DNA from: Actinomycetes bacterium
Lineage (GTDB): Bacteria; Actinomycetota; CALGFH01
NCBI GenBank assembly: GCA_030146615.1
Contig: JASLBL010000360.1
Coordinates: 1-5,482 of the forward strand
Direction: 5' to 3'
Length of the DNA stretch: 5,482 nucleotides
Notes under the pieces: model-generated
The model's input: the letters and a program-made list of their open reading frames with translations, nothing else
What the model was told of the DNA's origin: nothing
Database searches by the model: none
Part shown: piece by piece, positions 4,768 to 5,482 of the stretch
Numbering within the stretch: the stretch's first letter is position 1
Layout: each line of letters opens with the position of its first letter
Program-made: the position numbers and the translations under genes

Positions 4768-5482
4768 TTACAGGATGACATTGTCGATCAGGCGGGTGTG
4801 GCCGACCCGGGCGGCGACGGCCAGGACCTGACCGGCCTCGGCGTGCTTGGCCGGCTCGAAGGTGACCGGGTCGACCAGGGCGACGTAGTCGGGGGCGACC
4901 CCGGGCTGGCCCTCCAGCAGGTCGCGGGCGGCCGCCTCCACGGCACCCGGGTCGCGCTGGCCGGCCAGGAAGGCGGCCCGGCCGGCCGTCAGCGCCCGGT
5001 ACAGGACCGTGGCCCGCTCCCGCTCGGCGGCTGACAGGTAGCGGTTGCGGGAGGAGACGGCCAGCCCGTCCGGCTCCCGCACGGTCGGGCAGGCGACGAT
5101 CTGGTTCGGGAAGGCCAGGTCCTCGACCATGCGCCGGACCATGGCGAGCTGCTGGGCGTCCTTCTGGCCGAAGTAGGCCCGCGACGGCCCGGCCAGATGG
5201 AGCAGCTTGGCCACCACCGTGGCCACTCCGTCCAGGTGACCGGGCCGGACGAGACCCTCCAGCCGGTCAGCCAGGCCGCCGACCCGGAGCCGGACCTCCG
5301 GCGGGGTCGGCCACATCTCGCCCTCGGACGGCACGAACGCCAGGTCGGTGCCCTCTTCGGCCAGGATGGCCAGGTCGGCCTCGCGGTCGCGGGGGTAGCT
5401 GGCCAGGTCCTCGGCCGGCCCGAACTGGAGCGGGTTGACGAACACCGAGGCGACCACGAAGCCGTTCTCGGCCCGCGCCCTG
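4768..5482 (-). CDS. panC: Pantothenate synthetase, 5' end beyond the window
   Basis: The enzyme condenses pantoate with beta-alanine using ATP through a pantoyl-adenylate intermediate, the last step of pantothenate synthesis. The 237 visible residues start with RARAENGFVVASVFVNPLQF, which is internal to the family: about 45-60 N-terminal residues, including the HIGH-type nucleotide motif, lie beyond the right edge. The first start-like codon at 5457 is therefore not the true start. Visible motifs are FVNPLQF, DLASYPRD, HLDGVATVVAKL, the ATP and pantoate-binding YFGQKDAQQL, SSRNRYLS (the KMSKS counterpart) and a C-terminal RLIDNVIL typical of the family. It heads the visible part of the operon, 63 bases before nadB. 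The usual partner panD is not between them. Confidence 0.96.
   Translation of the reverse strand, partial: RARAENGFVVASVFVNPLQFGPAEDLASYPRDREADLAILAEEGTDLAFVPSEGEMWPTPPEVRLRVGGLADRLEGLVRPGHLDGVATVVAKLLHLAGPSRAYFGQKDAQQLAMVRRMVEDLAFPNQIVACPTVREPDGLAVSSRNRYLSAAERERATVLYRALTAGRAAFLAGQRDPGAVEAAARDLLEGQPGVAPDYVALVDPVTFEPAKHAEAGQVLAVAARVGHTRLIDNVIL

Noticed and set aside
2329..5034. 901-codon open frame on the plus strand
   Set aside because: It is antisense across nadC, nadB and panC, which have clear motifs on the other strand; long antisense frames are routine in such GC-rich DNA and the translation is low-complexity.

Overview
The window looks like chromosomal DNA from a very GC-rich actinobacterium (Actinomycetota). 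Most real codons end in G or C, GTG starts are common, and the gene order panC-nadB-nadC-coaX is the one familiar from Streptomyces-type genomes. No genus can be assigned from the sequence alone.

Layout: everything coding that can be supported lies on the minus strand, so transcription runs from the right edge to about position 490. In that order: panC (pantothenate synthetase, 5' part cut off by the right edge), a 63-base spacer, nadB (L-aspartate oxidase), a 43-base spacer, nadC (quinolinate phosphoribosyltransferase), coaX (type III pantothenate kinase, 2 bases after nadC) and an unrecognised small protein with two predicted C-terminal membrane segments, whose start overlaps the end of coaX by 8 bases. 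This is a compact, probably single-transcript cofactor operon. NadB and NadC supply two of the three steps of de novo NAD synthesis (nadA is not in view). PanC and CoaX make and phosphorylate pantothenate at the entrance to coenzyme A synthesis (panB and panD are not in view). Downstream of the operon, 1-491 holds no convincing gene but is rich in inverted repeats, including a 21-pair stem-loop and two adjacent hairpins that may end the operon.

The unusual part is inside nadB. Two loops of the enzyme have been lengthened in frame by about 29 and 30 residues, each corresponding to copies of the same roughly 42-base GC-rich palindromic repeat. At the first site two near-identical copies stand in tandem. 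At the second site one clear copy lies in the opposite orientation, next to a degenerate relative. Compared with E. coli NadB numbering recalled from memory, the catalytic residues are displaced by steps of 29 and 30 at exactly these places and are otherwise intact. The inserted codons also abandon the near-total G/C third-position habit of the surrounding gene. This resembles in principle the Rickettsia palindromic elements, short selfish palindromes tolerated inside protein genes, but with a different sequence and in a very GC-rich actinobacterial background.
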